DNA from: Enoplosus armatus | Taxonomy: Eukaryota > Chordata > Actinopteri > Centrarchiformes > Enoplosidae | Length of the DNA stretch: 64,000 bases | Reading direction: 5' to 3' | NCBI RefSeq assembly: GCF_043641665.1 | Contig: NC_092189.1 | Span: 18,574,333 to 18,638,332 of the forward strand | In this document: positions 1 to 10,475 of the stretch, one piece after another | Position numbering within the stretch: the first letter of the stretch is position 1 | How the letters are laid out: every line of letters starts with the position of its first letter | Position numbers and translations under genes: made by a program | Notes under the pieces: generated by a model | What the model was told of the DNA's origin: nothing | Databases searched by the model: none | What the model saw: the letters and a program-made list of their open reading frames with translations, nothing else

Positions 1-61
1 CTGTGTACACACTTCCTCCGTGTGTGTGTGTGTGTGCGTGCGTGCGTGCGTGTGTGTGTGC

Positions 62-92
<31 letters not shown>

Positions 93-93
93 A
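1..93. repeat. Imperfect (TG)n/(CGTG)n microsatellite
   Basis: TG dinucleotides with interspersed CGTG units run from about 20 to 93. A purine-rich GAGAGAGAGAC tail continues to about 130. The cysteine- and valine-rich frame across it is a product of the repeat, not a gene. Confidence 0.9.
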
Positions 94-1033
94 GCGTGAG
101 AGAGAGACGGAGACAGAGTGAGAGAAGAGAAAGCCAACTTTTGAAGAGGGATATCATAACATCCCCGTGTCGCTTTGAACACACACACTCACTCACACAC
201 ACATATAATTATGCTTTTGTGTAATGACAACGGACCACATTTGAAGCTTTTTTTCAGGGGGGAACCCTGACCAATACATTCATTTCTTTATCCTCCTTCT
301 CATCTAACTACTCAAACTTTAGTCCTTACTTAAGCTCTTATTCTAGGCCAACTAGTCCATCTTTCAACCCTTGTCCTACTTTAGTACATATTTAAGTCCA
401 GCTTGTCTAACTGTAATCCTGAATTTAGCAAGCATCATAGTCCAACAGGTGTAACTTCTGAGTTTGAGTTTAATCCTGGATTAAGTAATCTAAGTAGGCG
501 CTCACAGTGAGAATTGCCAGAGACCCGTTCACTTCTTAGGCAAACTGTCAAAACAGCCAAAACAGTTTAATACAAATGATACACCTTTTAACACTTTCTG
601 CTCATCAAAATAATCTTCCATTAACTCTTGTCCTGCCTTGATTTTCAGCCAGAATTTCTCCCTTAATCCCACCAGACTAATTTAAATCCTAATTTAAACT
701 CCCTGGTCCAACTAGCCCAATTTCAGTTAGTAGTAACTCTAATCATTGTGAATGGACCCTTTACATTATGATGCCAGGTCAAAAAAAGTCCTCAGGTCTC
801 TAATAAACCCCTGTCCCCTGAAAGTCCACAACTCAGAGTTAAATAATGCACATAGCATAGTAATACGAGTACACACAAACACACACACAGACACACACTT
901 GTGTTTCTGCATGGGCAGTTAAATAATGCCATATGTTGCTCCAGCGCCTTTGTTTCAGTGCGAGGATATTTTTTCTCTTGCTGCTTTCCATGTTGTGTTT
1001 GATTGATGGTCTAATTTACTAGAATATCACACT

Positions 1034-1065
<32 letters not shown>

Positions 1066-3300
1066 ACCAAACCGAGACCCTGGTGGTGTGTTAGGAGGCT
1101 TATTTTGCACAGGCAGATCCAAATGTCTGTGACAGGCAGAGTTAGTGATACTCTTTAAGTGTGTTTCACTCTTTCAAAAATAGTGAAAGAAAATCTACTA
1201 AACTCATCTGTTACAGAGTGATATGAGTTACAAAGACGTGCATGGAAAATCTTTCTTTTTCTGTCTTTCTCCCTTTCTTTCTTACTCATGATAATCTCTA
1301 GATCTTTCTGTGGACAATTTTCACAATTATTTTACTCTGAATGTAATTCTGAGCGCAACAAATGAAATTCCAATCACCCACATTGTATTAGGGTGGCAGC
1401 AGAAGTATATGGATATCTGAAAACCTTGATAAATAAAAAACTAAAAATACCTGCATATGCCACATGTGATTTGGGCGAAGTGGCCAGTTAACATCTCTCC
1501 CTTGTCCATCTAATCAAACACACATCTTTAGAAACCTGGAAACAGTTGGGGAAGCCACGCAATGCAGTTCTGTAAAGTTGTTTGTTACTTGCTGCAGGTC
1601 TTGAACACATATACAGTACGCACTGTGAATAATGGCTGGGCAGCCGTGTGTTTGTGTGATTTAGGGTTCAGTGATAATCACTCATTAAACTCTAACCTCT
1701 GTGATTATACTACTGATTGAGCAGCAGCACATCTGCACAGCTGACCCTTTGTGTGTGTGTGTTTTGTGTTGTACCACAGCTCTAAGCTATTTACTGACAG
1801 ACACAACAGCATTTATCTACAGACAGTAAGACAGGAAACGGATCTCTTTGAGCGAGTGTGTACATTTTTGCGTAACAGCTAGTTTAAAACATGAATATTT
1901 TACTTACTATTTGTAATTACAAGTCTTTTTCTGGATAAGAATTGTCATTTTTTTGCAAAGGATTGTCATTAGTAAAAGTTATTTCTTTTGTTTTGTTTTG
2001 TTAATTTTTTGACAATTCAATCAATAAAATTAGGTAAATGTAGTTTTGGTGAGTGGTTTGGAGACATACAGATAAAGAGAAAGTGAGAAAGAGAGATTTT
2101 CAAAGGTTGTTCAAGTGGCAGATACCCAAGTAAAATATTTCTGTTCACACTGACAGTAGTAGCCCCAATCGCTAGAAAAACCTGCTAAACACACACACAC
2201 AAGGTTCCTGATAGCTGCATTTATAGTCCTTTGTCTGACAGGAAAAAACAGAGCTGAGTAAACAACAGAGTGTGTGGTTGAAACAACAAGAAAGACAGAG
2301 AATATGCTTAAGTTACACTCTATTTAAAACAAAAATGTGTGCATGTATGTGTCCCTGACCACTGACGGTGTACTCTTTCTTTAAATATGCTCAGATAAGT
2401 CCCAAAGACGTAATAATAGTAATTATATAACTACAATAAAACCAGCAATACCTTAATGAAAGCTGCACCAACTTCTGTTGTAGCCAACGATCTATTTATA
2501 TATGTAAGAAATATATATAATATATTTGATATCATTGTCCATTGCCCTCAATTAACCCAGCATAGTTCAATTAGAAGAGAGTCCATTTGTGTTAATCTGT
2601 GTCATCTTCAGTTAATTTGAAGTGAAAGCTAATGATCTCGATCCAGATTTGTAGACCTACGTTCCATGGGGAACTTTAGTTAAGGCTGTAGGACACTGAA
2701 ATTGTTTGTGTATGTGTGAGTGCATGTCTGTGTATATGTGTGTGTGCGTATTCAGTGCAGAGGTTAACCTCTTCCTTTTCCTCCCTAACAAGGAACGGTC
2801 AAAGGTCGTGATACAAATGGAGGGAGAGGAGGAAGGAGGGATGAAAGGATAAATTGTAAAAGGAGGCAGGGAAGGAGACGTGAGACTGATTGGAAGCCAA
2901 AAGTCTAATAAGGTCTATAAATAACCAGGTAACGGCTGACAGAGAACCACTGAGCTGCCTGCTCCAAAACAAAGTCTTCACACAAGATTTCACAACTTTT
3001 GTCTTCTTTCTTTGTCTTCTTTTCCTCTTCATTTGTAATGTGTATTTTTCTTTCATCATACAGGTCTCACCCAGAAACTTCAAGTACATTTTCTGTCTCT
3101 GGGTCAAGTGTTAAAAGGCTGCCAGAATCAATGTTTCATGACATTTTGAAATTTCCAAGTAAATCCCTTTGCAACATAAGAGTGAGTAAAAGTTCCCAAA
3201 TCCCAGAGTTATACAAACGGAATCTGATTTAACAGGCAGTTTGCTCTTATTTGTATGAAGAGTTGTAGACTGGACAAAACATTTTTGACATTTTCTCCAA
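94..3300. other. Intergenic, no gene seen
   Basis: The stretch is AT-rich with no open frame of coding character. Between 300 and 730 there is a loose recurrence of phrases like CTAGTCC, TTTAAGTCC and CCAACTAG, suggesting a decayed tandem or dispersed repeat. A (CA)n tract sits at 1035-1064 and short CA/TG runs at 880-900, 1748-1762 and 2191-2202. Confidence 0.6.
1035..1064. repeat. (CA)15 microsatellite
   Basis: This is an uninterrupted AC dinucleotide run, preceded by GACACAC-like imperfect units. Confidence 0.95.
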
Positions 3301-3301
3301 A

Positions 3302-3356
3302 CATCCATCCATCCATTTTCTGAGGCGACGGTGCTAACCACTGCACCACCGTGCCT
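3302..3356 (-). mobile_element. Fragment of the 'GGCACGGTGGTG' teleost dispersed repeat
   Basis: The reverse complement reads GCACGGTGGTGCAGTGGTTA, then GCACCGTCGCCTCAG. This is the head of a very common teleost dispersed repeat, a family remembered but not searched. CATCCATCCATCC, which commonly borders this family, lies next to it. A second, longer copy in the opposite orientation is at 39396-39600, so the family occurs twice in this window. Confidence 0.6.
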
Positions 3357-4036
3357 TCCCTGAGCGTGTCACAGCAAATATATGACGTAGAGAATTTGAC
3401 AAATATATGACTGAATCAGTGTTTTGAAAATGCGGTAGCCACTTTTTGTATGAGATATGATCTGTGCTTTTGCCATAAACCCAACTGAGAAAATATTGGT
3501 GTAAAAATGTTGTATCAGTCAAACACATGGGATTCTGGGTTTACTAATTTCATTCACTAATTCATTCTGCAGTTCATCCTGCAACTTATTGCCTCTGACA
3601 GCATTTATTCAGAGTGGGAAAGCTGAGAAAATATTTGTTTTCAAAAATATGTGAAAGTTGGAGAAACAAAATGATGAGGGGACTGCGAACCAGCTCAGGT
3701 CTCGGTCCACCATTTGTTAAAAGAAACGAGTCAAAAGTGTTGCAAATACAGTAGTAGCTCAGGTGTTAACTGGGAAAAGACGGTTCATGAGTTCAAAGTA
3801 TGAAATCTGAATAAACGTTTCTGCCTTTTTAACCCTTTGGCCTGTCCTACTTCCTGTCTGTCTCTCCCTCTACTTTCTCCCTGTCTGTCCTCCCTCCATC
3901 CATCTACACTCTCTCCTTTCTGTCTGTCTGTCTACATTCTTCTCTATCAGATAGCTGAAGTCTTATCAGTGTGGAGGTGCTGAGTACTGAGCAGCTCCAC
4001 AGCTCCACCGTAACAACAACACATTCCTGCCTGCTA

Positions 4037-4382
4037 TGTGTCTGTGTGTGTGTGTGTGTGTGTTTTAGTTTAAGATATGAAAGTAAAGTTAATGGATGTG
4101 TTTTAGTCTGTGTGAGTGTGTCAAAGGGAAAGAAAAAGACAGGGTCTGTTTTTGTGAGGTGCGGGCGTGTGTTTTTAGAGATATGAAAGTGATGCGAAAA
4201 TAAATCGGTGTGTGTGTTGTGTGTGTGTGTGTGTGCGGTGTGGACACATTCCTCTTCGCCACCTCCAAACCCGGCTGACTCTGCTCTGAAGGCCAATCAA
4301 AACAGACGTAAATCGCGGCCGGATATAAAAGCCATGCCAAAGCAAAGGGCTATGCGTGTGTGTGTGCGTGTGTGTGTGTTTG
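4037..4382. repeat. Three clustered (TG)n tracts
   Basis: TG runs at 4043-4063, 4207-4236 and 4352-4382 flank the CCAAT/TATA pair at 4293-4330. All are interrupted. The open frames through them are repeat artefacts. Confidence 0.85.
4293..4330 (+). promoter_or_regulatory. Promoter-like CCAAT and TATA pair
   Basis: GGCCAATCA at 4291-4299 is followed 30 bp later by GGATATAAAAGCC, with TATAAAA at 4324-4330. There are CpGs between them (CGTAAATCGCGGCCG). This is the spacing of a classical TATA promoter with a predicted start near 4355. The putative start falls at the edge of a TG-repeat, and no ORF or splice donor of quality follows, so it may be an old or fortuitous promoter. Confidence 0.25.
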
Positions 4383-4770
4383 TGCTCACATATGTGGGTG
4401 TGTTACAAGGAAAACTATACTTCTGTCTTAAGTTAATTTAGCAGCAAAAGCTAAAATGAGGTCTTCATATTATAACAACATTGCAAAGGCATTTAATTTG
4501 ATATTAATATCAATATCATAGTTTCAAAAATATGCTTATGGGCAAAACAGGTTGCATGCTGGACATTAACAGATTCTTTTATTCATACGTTTTAGATCAG
4601 TATCATAATCGAGAAAAATGTTTTCTTGCAGAGAAACCTTTAATGAAACAAGGCACTTGTAAAATGCTTTGACACAAATGTGAGCTGACTTTGTCCTGTT
4701 TAACTGGCAGCATGGATCACTGGCTAATTTACAGCATGTTACCTGATCCACCAAGGGAATACCATCACAG

Positions 4771-4830
4771 GTGTGTGTGTGTCTAGCTGTATGTATGTAT
4801 GTATGTGTGTGCACGTGTGTGTCTGTGTGT
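4771..4830. repeat. Compound (TG)n/(TATG)n microsatellite
   Basis: TG units are interrupted by CTAGC and followed by (ATGT)4 and more TG. Confidence 0.85.
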
Positions 4831-5607
4831 TACAGGATCTACGGTAATGCCATTACCCTATCAGCATCTCATTTCCACCCCCAGTTCTTTGCCTTCGATG
4901 CTATCTGCTCCATTTATGAAGATATGATTACAAACATGCAGCTTTTCAGAATGGTATGAGACATGCATATCTGAACACATGTGGGGGCTTTTTCTGGCAA
5001 GTTTTTGTTATTTCCATGTTATTAATACCATAACAATACTGAACATATTTTTAGGGTAGATGCCACTTTATCGAAACACGTACAGGAAACAACTTGATTA
5101 CTGACAATAAACCTACTACGAAGCGCATGTTAAACATACTCTTTTCATACTTTTCATAGCATGAAAGATACAAGGGATGAACGGACAGAAAGAGGGAAAA
5201 AAGCACGAAAGATTTACAGAGGAAACAAGGGAAACATGTCAGAGGGGAGGGAAAAAGTCCAGATCTTCCTTCTGGACAGAGCAGAGACTGTAAAAACAGA
5301 AAGTTATCATTTTGAATCCCATAACTGGCTGTCAAACGCTAGGCCGAAGCTGTCAGGTGAGGGACAGAGATCCAGGAAAAGGAAATGAAGAAGACATGCT
5401 CTCTTTTCCTTCATAATAGCAAACATTGCCTTTCTCTGCTCCCTCAACAAAAACTCATTGCTCTGAAGCAAAAGACTGAACCCCCAGCTGCTCCAGAGGA
5501 GCTGCTCCATGGTCAACACTACAAGATTACACTTGAACTGGGCAGCTCCCAGACGTGTGTGTTTGTGTGCATGTGTTTGATGTGTGACCCTTGTTCCTCT
5601 GTGGCTA

Positions 5608-5628
5608 CCCCCCCCCCCCCCCCCCCCC
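5608..5628. repeat. Poly(C) tract, 21 bases
   Basis: There are 21 consecutive C residues, and the poly-proline frame across it is an artefact. Such G/C homopolymers mutate quickly, so the exact length should be treated as uncertain. Confidence 0.9.
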
Positions 5629-5932
5629 AGCCATTCCGGTAGAAGAGAATGGGGCAGTGCCAGGGTCAGTTTCTGCAACAGCAGATATTTATCAGGCAGT
5701 TTTACACCACATTTGTTTATCCTAGCCTGGAAACCCTGTGTACCTGTGGCATGTGGTGCTCATAGGTCTATTCTAAAACCAACACTAACCAATAGAAATA
5801 GTATAATGAAATTATATCAATAATAATGTCACATATTGTCTGTTCTTCATATTCATATTAGAACCTGCCATGAAATTGACTTTTTCCTAATGAATCTTGA
5901 TTACATCCAGCTTTTGTTGCAAAGTGTGGTCT

Positions 5933-6035
5933 TGGTAAATGGACTACATTTATTTAGCGTTTTTGTATCAAAGTGCTTCGCGATGTGCCTCTCATTCACT
6001 CACAGACACCCACTGGCCTGGTCATCAAGAGCAAT
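5933..6035 (+). mobile_element. Fragment of a teleost repeat ('GGTAAATGGACTACATTTATTT')
   Basis: TAAATGGACTACATTTAT, TAGCGTTTTTGTATCAAAGTGCTT, a CATTCACTCACAGACACCCA segment and CATCAAGAGCAAT appear in the same order as in a repeat family I remember as abundant across teleosts. The copy is shortened relative to what I recall. The family name was not recovered. Confidence 0.5.
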
Positions 6036-6097
6036 CGAGCGTATTGCTCAATGATAATGTAATGAAATGCAATTTCATTTCAGTCATCAGCTACCTG

Positions 6098-6162
6098 AGA
6101 GACTTGACTTAAGGACTTGAGACTTGCCATTACAAGACTTGAGGCTTGACTTGGACCTGTCC
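6098..6162. repeat. Degenerate 'GACTTGAGACTT' tandem repeat
   Basis: About six imperfect copies of a GACTTGA-like unit occur between 6098 and 6162 (GAGACTTGACTTAAGGACTT and then GAGACTTG, AAGACTTGAGGCTTGACTTG). Confidence 0.6.
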
Positions 6163-6702
6163 CAACACCCTTTAAAACGTCCCCACTCTAAAGTAGAGGG
6201 TCCTCTAAGATTGGAGGTTTGGACATTGTTAAACATGATACCCCATGTTGGTGTAATCATCCAGTCTGTGAGGGCAAAAAAGTCTTCCACCCTTAGGGAT
6301 TCTAATATCTCAAGGTTTTAGGGTTTGATTGGAGCCACAATTGGTGCAGGATTTACATTTCATCTGGGTTATCAGGCTTCCTAAAACTTCATTTCAGTTT
6401 CTGTGTGAAAATATGAGACTGACTCTAATGAAATAAATCTACTGTAGCTGTACTGTCATTTCCAAAGTTTTTTACTCCAGCGAGCCTGACACACTGAAAT
6501 CATAACATCAAAGCCACCAGCCTGCTGCTAACAGGCAACACCAACTCAACAGGAGTCAAGCTCCCATGGCAGGACACACACACACAAGTGAACATGCACG
6601 GCTCCACGCTGCTAGCTTATCTCTGATCCGCCATCTCCCTTCCTGCGGTTTGGATCTGATGAAGCCCTGTACTTCAAAGTTTGTGTGTGAGCACGTACTG
6701 TA

Positions 6703-6704
<2 letters not shown>

Positions 6705-6744
<40 letters not shown>
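6705..6744. repeat. (TG)20 microsatellite
   Basis: This is an uninterrupted TG run, a likely length-polymorphic locus. Confidence 0.95.
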
Positions 6745-6745
<1 letters not shown>

Positions 6746-6817
6746 ATGTAATGGAAAGCACCTGCACTCATTGAGGCAGGGAAATATGTTGTGTGAAACA
6801 ACGAGGAGACGTGGATG

Positions 6818-7270
6818 GATGAATGAAGAGATGGATGGGGAGATTGAAGGTAAGATGGATGGATGAATGAAAATATAAATATATTTTTTTGTCTGTAAAA
6901 CAATTTTCACGTAGCAGTTTTGTTGGCGAAGCTTTACAAATAAATCACATTAGACCTGACTTGATAGAGAGACGGATGGATAAAAAAGAGACAGAACATC
7001 CAGATGGGGGGGCGCTTCCTGGGGATGAATTGGATTGAATGTGAGAGGTAGAAAGGCTAAGGTAGGATTGGAAGCGTGGATGGAGGGATGGAAAGAGTGA
7101 GGAGGAGGGGATAAAGGAGACTGACAGAGGGATAGCGGTGATCAGATAAAGCAAAATAAAGATGAAAATATAGGACACAGCAGGAAAGAATAAGGAAGAG
7201 AGGATTTTAAACGTCTGAGGGGATGGATGGGAGGATTGACGGAGGGATGGGAGGATGAAGAGGATAGAGC
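6818..7270. repeat. Purine-rich GGATGGA cryptically simple region
   Basis: GGATGGATGAATG, GAGATGGATGGGG, GACGGATGGATAAA, GGATGGAGGGATGG and GGGATGGATGGGAGG recur for about 450 bp on a purine-rich + strand. It reads as a decayed GGAT tetranucleotide array. The long minus-strand frame over it is Ser/Pro/His low complexity, not a gene. Confidence 0.6.
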
Positions 7271-7767
7271 ACAGATGAGAAAGTAAATGAGAGACAACTG
7301 AGGCAGCGGGTGAGGCTGGAGTAAGTTCTCATGACTGGAGATTTAAGGGGGTTTTGGAGCAGTTTGAAAGAGTTTGCGGTATATGGATATAGCAGCACTC
7401 TTTCATAGCCATTTGTTATTCTTTTTTGGGAGATTTTGCTTTATTTTACAGTGGATATAGACAGGAAATATGGGGGACGGAGAGTGTTAGTCTTGTGCCA
7501 AAGGTCAAACCCACAGTCTTGCAAATATATGGAAGTGCCAAAACACAGCAAGCCTCAAGAGACACTCAATTCTGCATGGCTGTTAGTGTGCTCACCAGAG
7601 AGCAGAGGCCATTGCTAGAAGATTGGCCTCATCTACCGGCTTTGTCTTGTCATATTTTGGTGGAAATGTGCTAGAGATGCTTTACAGCTCAAAGGAGGAT
7701 GGCACTGTCCTTCATCCAAAAGCTTTTACAGTTAACAGCAAGTAGTTGAATGAGTGACGATACATAC

Positions 7768-7790
7768 ATGATGATGATGATGATGATGAT
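7768..7790. repeat. (ATG)n trinucleotide repeat
   Basis: There are seven to eight perfect ATG units. Confidence 0.9.
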
Positions 7791-7999
7791 ACAGAGTCTC
7801 TATTCTTTTTAGGAAATCAACAGAAAAGTTCAGTTTTTGGCCTGAAAGTGATAGATGAAAGATCGAAGGACCATCAAAAAGTTATGGAGGTTCATTTCTC
7901 TTTTCTTATACATGTAAAATTAGTATCTTCTTCATCTTCAGAATCTTTCCCGTTCTCTTCAACAGTCACTTTTAACACACAATTAACACTGGAAGAGTG

Positions 8000-8040
<41 letters not shown>
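8000..8040. repeat. (AC)20 microsatellite
   Basis: A perfect AC run continues as imperfect CA to about 8064. Confidence 0.95.
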
Positions 8041-8048
<8 letters not shown>

Positions 8049-8399
8049 ATACACAGACACACACTTGAATTTTACAAGAGGTCACAGGAAGGAAAGGCTT
8101 GTTTTTATTGAGTTGTGTTGATGGTCTGATCTTTGAATCTCACATCCCAGATGATGATCAATTTAATCCCAAAATGATTCAGACACTGAACAAAGTCAAA
8201 ATCTATTGTGTGTTCATTGAGTTTATACCTACATTAATAATAAATATCTCAAGAGAGCAACAGTTTGGAATATATCAAAATATGTACACACTCCTTTGTG
8301 TTCCCAGAATGAAAATGTTGTTTCTCAATGTGCAAGTTATTAAGAAACTAAAGCTGCGTAATAACAGAGTCTCTTCTTCTCATGCCAAAACTAGATGAC

Positions 8400-9315
8400 T
8401 GATACCATTAAACATCAATAGAAGTCTGTGAGTCACAGACTCAATTAATGGAAGTGATGAAATGCATGCACATCCAAACAGTGTTTTCCTGAGGGTTGTT
8501 GAGATGTTTGTTTTAGAGAAAGAGAGTGAAAGACAGATGGAGAGGAATGAGTGCGAAAGGGGCAGAAAGTAGAAACGTAATCCAAAAGTGAGTGGGAAAA
8601 GCTAAATAACGAGCAATCGTTTGACAGAGCAGGAGAAAACCCCTTTTGAAAGAGGCTTATTAGATTTCACTGTACTTTGCTTTTAAAAGCCAGGAGTTTG
8701 GGACAAAATTATATGTTTCAGCGCACTGTTAGCAAAAAATTCTGCCTCGAGTAGCAAAAGTAAAGACATTTGTCTCAACTGTGGAGCGGCCGGCTATTCA
8801 TTTTGAGCAGAAACCCATGTAATTTACTGCTCTCCCAAGCACAATGTAAACTAAATTACAGGTTGTAATACAATGCATGGCTTACATTGATAACAAGGCC
8901 ATTCGGCTACAAGGGAAAGAGTCAGAGGGTTGGCCATTGCCCATGTGCGAGCACACAAGTCATTATCACATATACACACACCCTCACACACACAAAGTTT
9001 AAGACGACACTGTAAACTCTGCTACGAAAGTCTGTCATGGCCAGATCTAGTGATAATCTCTGCATTTTACTGAAGCGAGCAGAGAGAGCTCAGGTCTTTA
9101 CAGTTTCAACTAAACATTTGTTAGAATTATTTAAGCTCAGAGCAGAGAAGGAAAAAAAAAAGTTTACATTGCCTCGCCCGGGCCCTCGATTTCCTTTCCC
9201 AGGATATTAATGAGGAAATGACACACACTTATAAAGAAAGAAAGAAAGAAAGAGAGGGAAGAAGGAGAAAAGAAAGAGGGAGTGAGGGATGTAGGTTTCA
9301 GGGGGATGAGGGCTG
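8400..9315. other. Intergenic, gene-free; possible conserved non-coding element within
   Basis: No gene is seen. The block 8700-8945 is complex, non-repetitive sequence with SOX-like ACAATG and short AT-rich homeodomain-like strings. A purine run (GAAAGAAAGAAAG) sits at 9233-9280. Whether 8700-8945 is conserved cannot be told from one sequence. Confidence 0.4.
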
Positions 9316-9439
9316 GTGATTAATCCCGCTTTGAGTCGACTCCGCCGGGAATTCCATCAAAAGGACGGAGGAAAAGGGGATTTTAATTGCTGTTCCCCCC
9401 ACGTTTCCCAAAACGCTTACCTACCTCTACCCTCCCCAT

Positions 9440-9539
9440 CACCACCACCACCACCACCAACCACCCGCCCTCCATTCCTTCCCCTTTCCTCCGCCATCCT
9501 GGTGAGGGGGGTCACCCTGGAATCCGGCAGGCCTCCCAC

Positions 9540-9579
<40 letters not shown>
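9440..9579. repeat. (CAC)n and (CA)19 microsatellites
   Basis: A CAC trinucleotide run is at 9440-9459 and a perfect CA run at 9542-9579. The Pro/Thr/His-rich frames across them are artefacts. Confidence 0.9.
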
Positions 9580-9582
<3 letters not shown>

Positions 9583-9659
9583 CGAGAATTACTTTCAGAT
9601 GTGGAGTGAAAGCAAAGGTAGGTGTGTATGTGTGTGCTTAAAATGCCACCTCACCCTCT

Positions 9660-10194
9660 ACGGCCTGTGCGTAGCTTTTTTGTTGTTGTATTTAAACGTG
9701 TGTTTATCTTGCTGTCACATGTGTCTGCGTGCTGAAATCCCACCTGTATTCGGTTACAGTATAATCCAGGATCCTGGTAGGACAAAACCATCAGTCCTAT
9801 TCAGTGTGTTGATAACCTAACACAAAGCATTGACCCTTTTATGGCTGTTAGATTCATCTAAGTGGATAAAACTGCCAGTAGAGTGTTTTCCTGCCACATC
9901 TGGTGGATGTGTTTCATCCTTCTGCTGTAGTGACTGTCAGAGTGGTGACTGGGGATCCATCAGAGGTCCTTGAAGGAGACCCTGTGGTTCCCCAATAAAA
10001 ATGAAGAATAGTTTCATTTCAGTATTATTTCACCTACCAGTTAGCTAAATCAGAGAGTGCACTAGCTGTCCCAGCTATGTACTGTAGATCTCTCCTGTTG
10101 GATGAATGAGACCAAAGTGCCTCTTCATTTAAAATTTACAGACCTCAAACTCCCCTGGATACTTAACTGTTAGATATCCTCAATTCATGATACT
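9660..10194. other. Intergenic, nothing recognised
   Basis: The sequence is unique-looking and AT-balanced, with no supported gene or repeat. Confidence 0.5.
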
Positions 10195-10475
10195 CCAAGC
10201 ATTCCAGGAGTTATTTTAAAAGGGCACTCCGCAGATTTTACTCATGAAGTTCAGTTTGCTCATCAAGGGGAGTGCGACTCGGCCTGGGAAACAACGCCTA
10301 TAATGTCTTCTGTGACTCTGGAGGAGCTTTACTAATGTCTGAAACACAATCCTGATGATGTCAGCAGGGTTATCTCACCTTGGGCTTGGAAAGTACAAAT
10401 GTGGGGCGTGGAGTTTGAAAGACAGGGAAGTCAAGCAATATGAGAAATGAGAATATGTTATGGGAAATGTTGGAT
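10195..10475 (+). mobile_element. Copy of a teleost dispersed repeat ('AAAGGGCACTCCGCAGATTTTA')
   Basis: An ordered series matches a repeat family I remember from percomorph genomes: GGGCACTCC, ATGAAGTTCAGTTTGCTCAT, GACTCTGGAGGAGCTTTACT, ACAATCCTGATGATGTCA, GGGCTTGGAAAGTACAAATG, and TTATGGGAAATGTTGGATCC. It carries no coding capacity. The family name was not recovered. Confidence 0.5.

Noticed and set aside
3..224. Open frame rich in Cys-Val-Cys-Val
   Set aside because: It is a translation of the (TG)n repeat and has no coding features.
2799..3107. 102-codon minus-strand frame
   Set aside because: It contains Lys/Arg-rich and Ser/Phe-rich low complexity from skewed composition. There is no domain, signal or splice support.
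3904..4340. Several His/Thr-rich and Val/Cys-rich frames on both strands
   Set aside because: They are produced by the three TG/CA tracts.
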